Assembly: GCF_038442745.1 (NCBI RefSeq)
Contig: NZ_JARVCN010000202.1
Span: forward strand, 1-6,030
Length of the DNA stretch: 6,030 nucleotides
Direction: 5' to 3'
Origin: Crocosphaera sp038442745
GTDB taxonomy: Bacteria; Cyanobacteriota; Cyanobacteriia; Cyanobacteriales; Microcystaceae
Notes under the pieces: generated by a model
Told to the model about the DNA's origin: nothing
The model's input: only the letters and a program-made list of their open reading frames with translations
Databases searched by the model: none
Position numbers and translations under genes: made by a program
Part shown: positions 5,515 through 6,030 of the stretch, piece by piece
Position numbering within the stretch: position 1 is the first letter of the stretch
Layout of the letters: each line of letters opens with the position of its first letter

Positions 5515-6030
5515 ATGGAACAAAATACAGGGAAACAACAAAACCAAACCTTTCAATTATCCGTCAACCGTCACCACCGTGACAAAACCGTTGGCAACCC
5601 CAAACATTACCGCGACTGCTTCAAAACCAAAGAATTAACCATCAACGAGTTAGCCGAAGCCGTAAAGCGTGGTCATGCCTGGTCTTGCGCCACCTACGAC
5701 CACAGCATGAGGTCAAAAGGCAATTATCAACAAGCTCAACTTATTGGCCTTGATATCGATAATGGCTTAACCCTCAACGATGCCCTCAACCATCCCTTTG
5801 TTAAGCAGTATGGGCAATTAATCTATACTTCGGCATCCCACCAAAAGCCCAAAGGAAACAAGGAGACAAGGAGACAAGGAGACAAGGAGGACAAGGAGGA
5901 CAAGGAGGACAAGGGGACAAGGGGGAATGTTGACAGAAAATCTCCCGTGTCTCCCGTGTCTCCCGTGTCTCCCCCTCTCCCCCTCTCCCCACCCTGTGAC
6001 CGCTTTAGAATCGTCTTCAGCGCATCTCAA
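5515..6030 (+). CDS. Plasmid replication protein with AEP primase motifs, CyRepA1-like (5' partial fragment)
   Basis: 172 codons are open from ATG 5515 to the window edge. An in-frame TAG at 5482 and no start between fix this ATG. RGHAWSCATYDHS (52-64) and LIGLDIDNG (76-84) followed by LIYTSASHQ (102-110) match, from memory, the N-terminal region of cyanobacterial plasmid CyRepA1-type proteins. LDID (D80, D82) fits motif I and ASH (H109) fits motif II (sxH) of archaeo-eukaryotic primases, which polymerise primers or DNA. DRFRIVF (162-168) is the next conserved strand. Full-length relatives are much longer and may carry a helicase part, which would lie beyond the edge. Between H109 and DRFRIVF the protein has about 45 low-complexity residues (Lys/Glu/Asp-rich, then Ser-Pro-Val repeats) encoded by an inserted tandem-repeat element. 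No clear Shine-Dalgarno precedes the ATG. G+C is about 48% before the repeat, higher than in the cargo genes. Confidence 0.75.
   Translation, partial: MEQNTGKQQNQTFQLSVNRHHRDKTVGNPKHYRDCFKTKELTINELAEAVKRGHAWSCATYDHSMRSKGNYQQAQLIGLDIDNGLTLNDALNHPFVKQYGQLIYTSASHQKPKGNKETRRQGDKEDKEDKEDKGTRGNVDRKSPVSPVSPVSPPLPLSPPCDRFRIVFSASQ
5860..5990. repeat. Opposed purine/pyrimidine 8/9-mer tandem repeats inside rep
   Basis: The left block has three AAGGAGAC, three AAGGAGGAC and one AAGGGGAC copies (5860-5918). The right block has three TCTCCCGTG (5941-5967) and then TCTCCCCC-type copies to 5990. The right block read on the other strand (GGGAGACAC) resembles the left block, so the whole is a degenerate inverted repeat of tandem repeats. 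This matches the short tandem repeat elements common between genes in cyanobacteria, here located inside a coding frame. Confidence 0.85.

Noticed and set aside
5860..5990. CRISPR-like array
   Set aside because: The repeats are 8-9 bases long and contiguous, with no spacers.
5801..6030. Minus-strand open frames across the repeat element (63 and about 70 codons)
   Set aside because: They are made mostly of low-complexity repeat translation and lie antisense to the conserved Rep coding frame, so they are shadows.

Overview
The window looks like part of a cyanobacterial plasmid, or a plasmid-derived region, carrying a small cargo of enzyme genes. Two things point to cyanobacteria. At the right edge is the N-terminal part of a replication protein resembling the cyanobacterial CyRepA1 type, with primase (AEP) motifs. 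Inside that gene is a purine-rich 8/9-mer tandem repeat facing a pyrimidine-rich one, a structure typical of cyanobacterial short tandem repeats. No genus can be assigned. Everything here comes from reading the sequence and from recalled family features; no database search was possible.

Layout. Positions 2-130 (+) are the last 42 codons of a gene whose body lies outside the window. At 168-1412 (+) is an uncharacterised ATP-grasp protein. It converges on a compact three-gene minus-strand operon read from 3390 down to 1446: a DUF6817-type HD-like protein, a 2-oxoglutarate/Fe(II) oxygenase and a GNAT acyltransferase, with gaps of only 7 and 3 bases and a good promoter at 3432-3460. After a 356-base intergenic stretch comes a GT-B-like glycosyltransferase (3747-4763, minus). 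A 751-base non-coding region (4764-5514) is rich in inverted and direct repeats and leads into the rep gene (5515 to beyond 6030, +).

How the genes may work together (inference). The five cargo genes encode a set of tailoring chemistries: ATP-dependent ligation, oxidation, acyl transfer and glycosyl transfer. Together they could build or decorate one small molecule or surface glycan. The adjacent oxygenase and HD-like genes recall two-step oxygenase pairs such as PhnY/PhnZ, although the HD-like protein lacks the classical HD doublet. The cargo is clearly AT-richer (roughly one third G+C in sampled lines) than the first 120 bases (about 53%) and the start of rep (about 48%), so it may have been acquired separately from the backbone.

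The most unusual feature is the repeat element embedded in frame in rep. It adds roughly 45 low-complexity residues directly after the second primase motif without breaking the reading frame.
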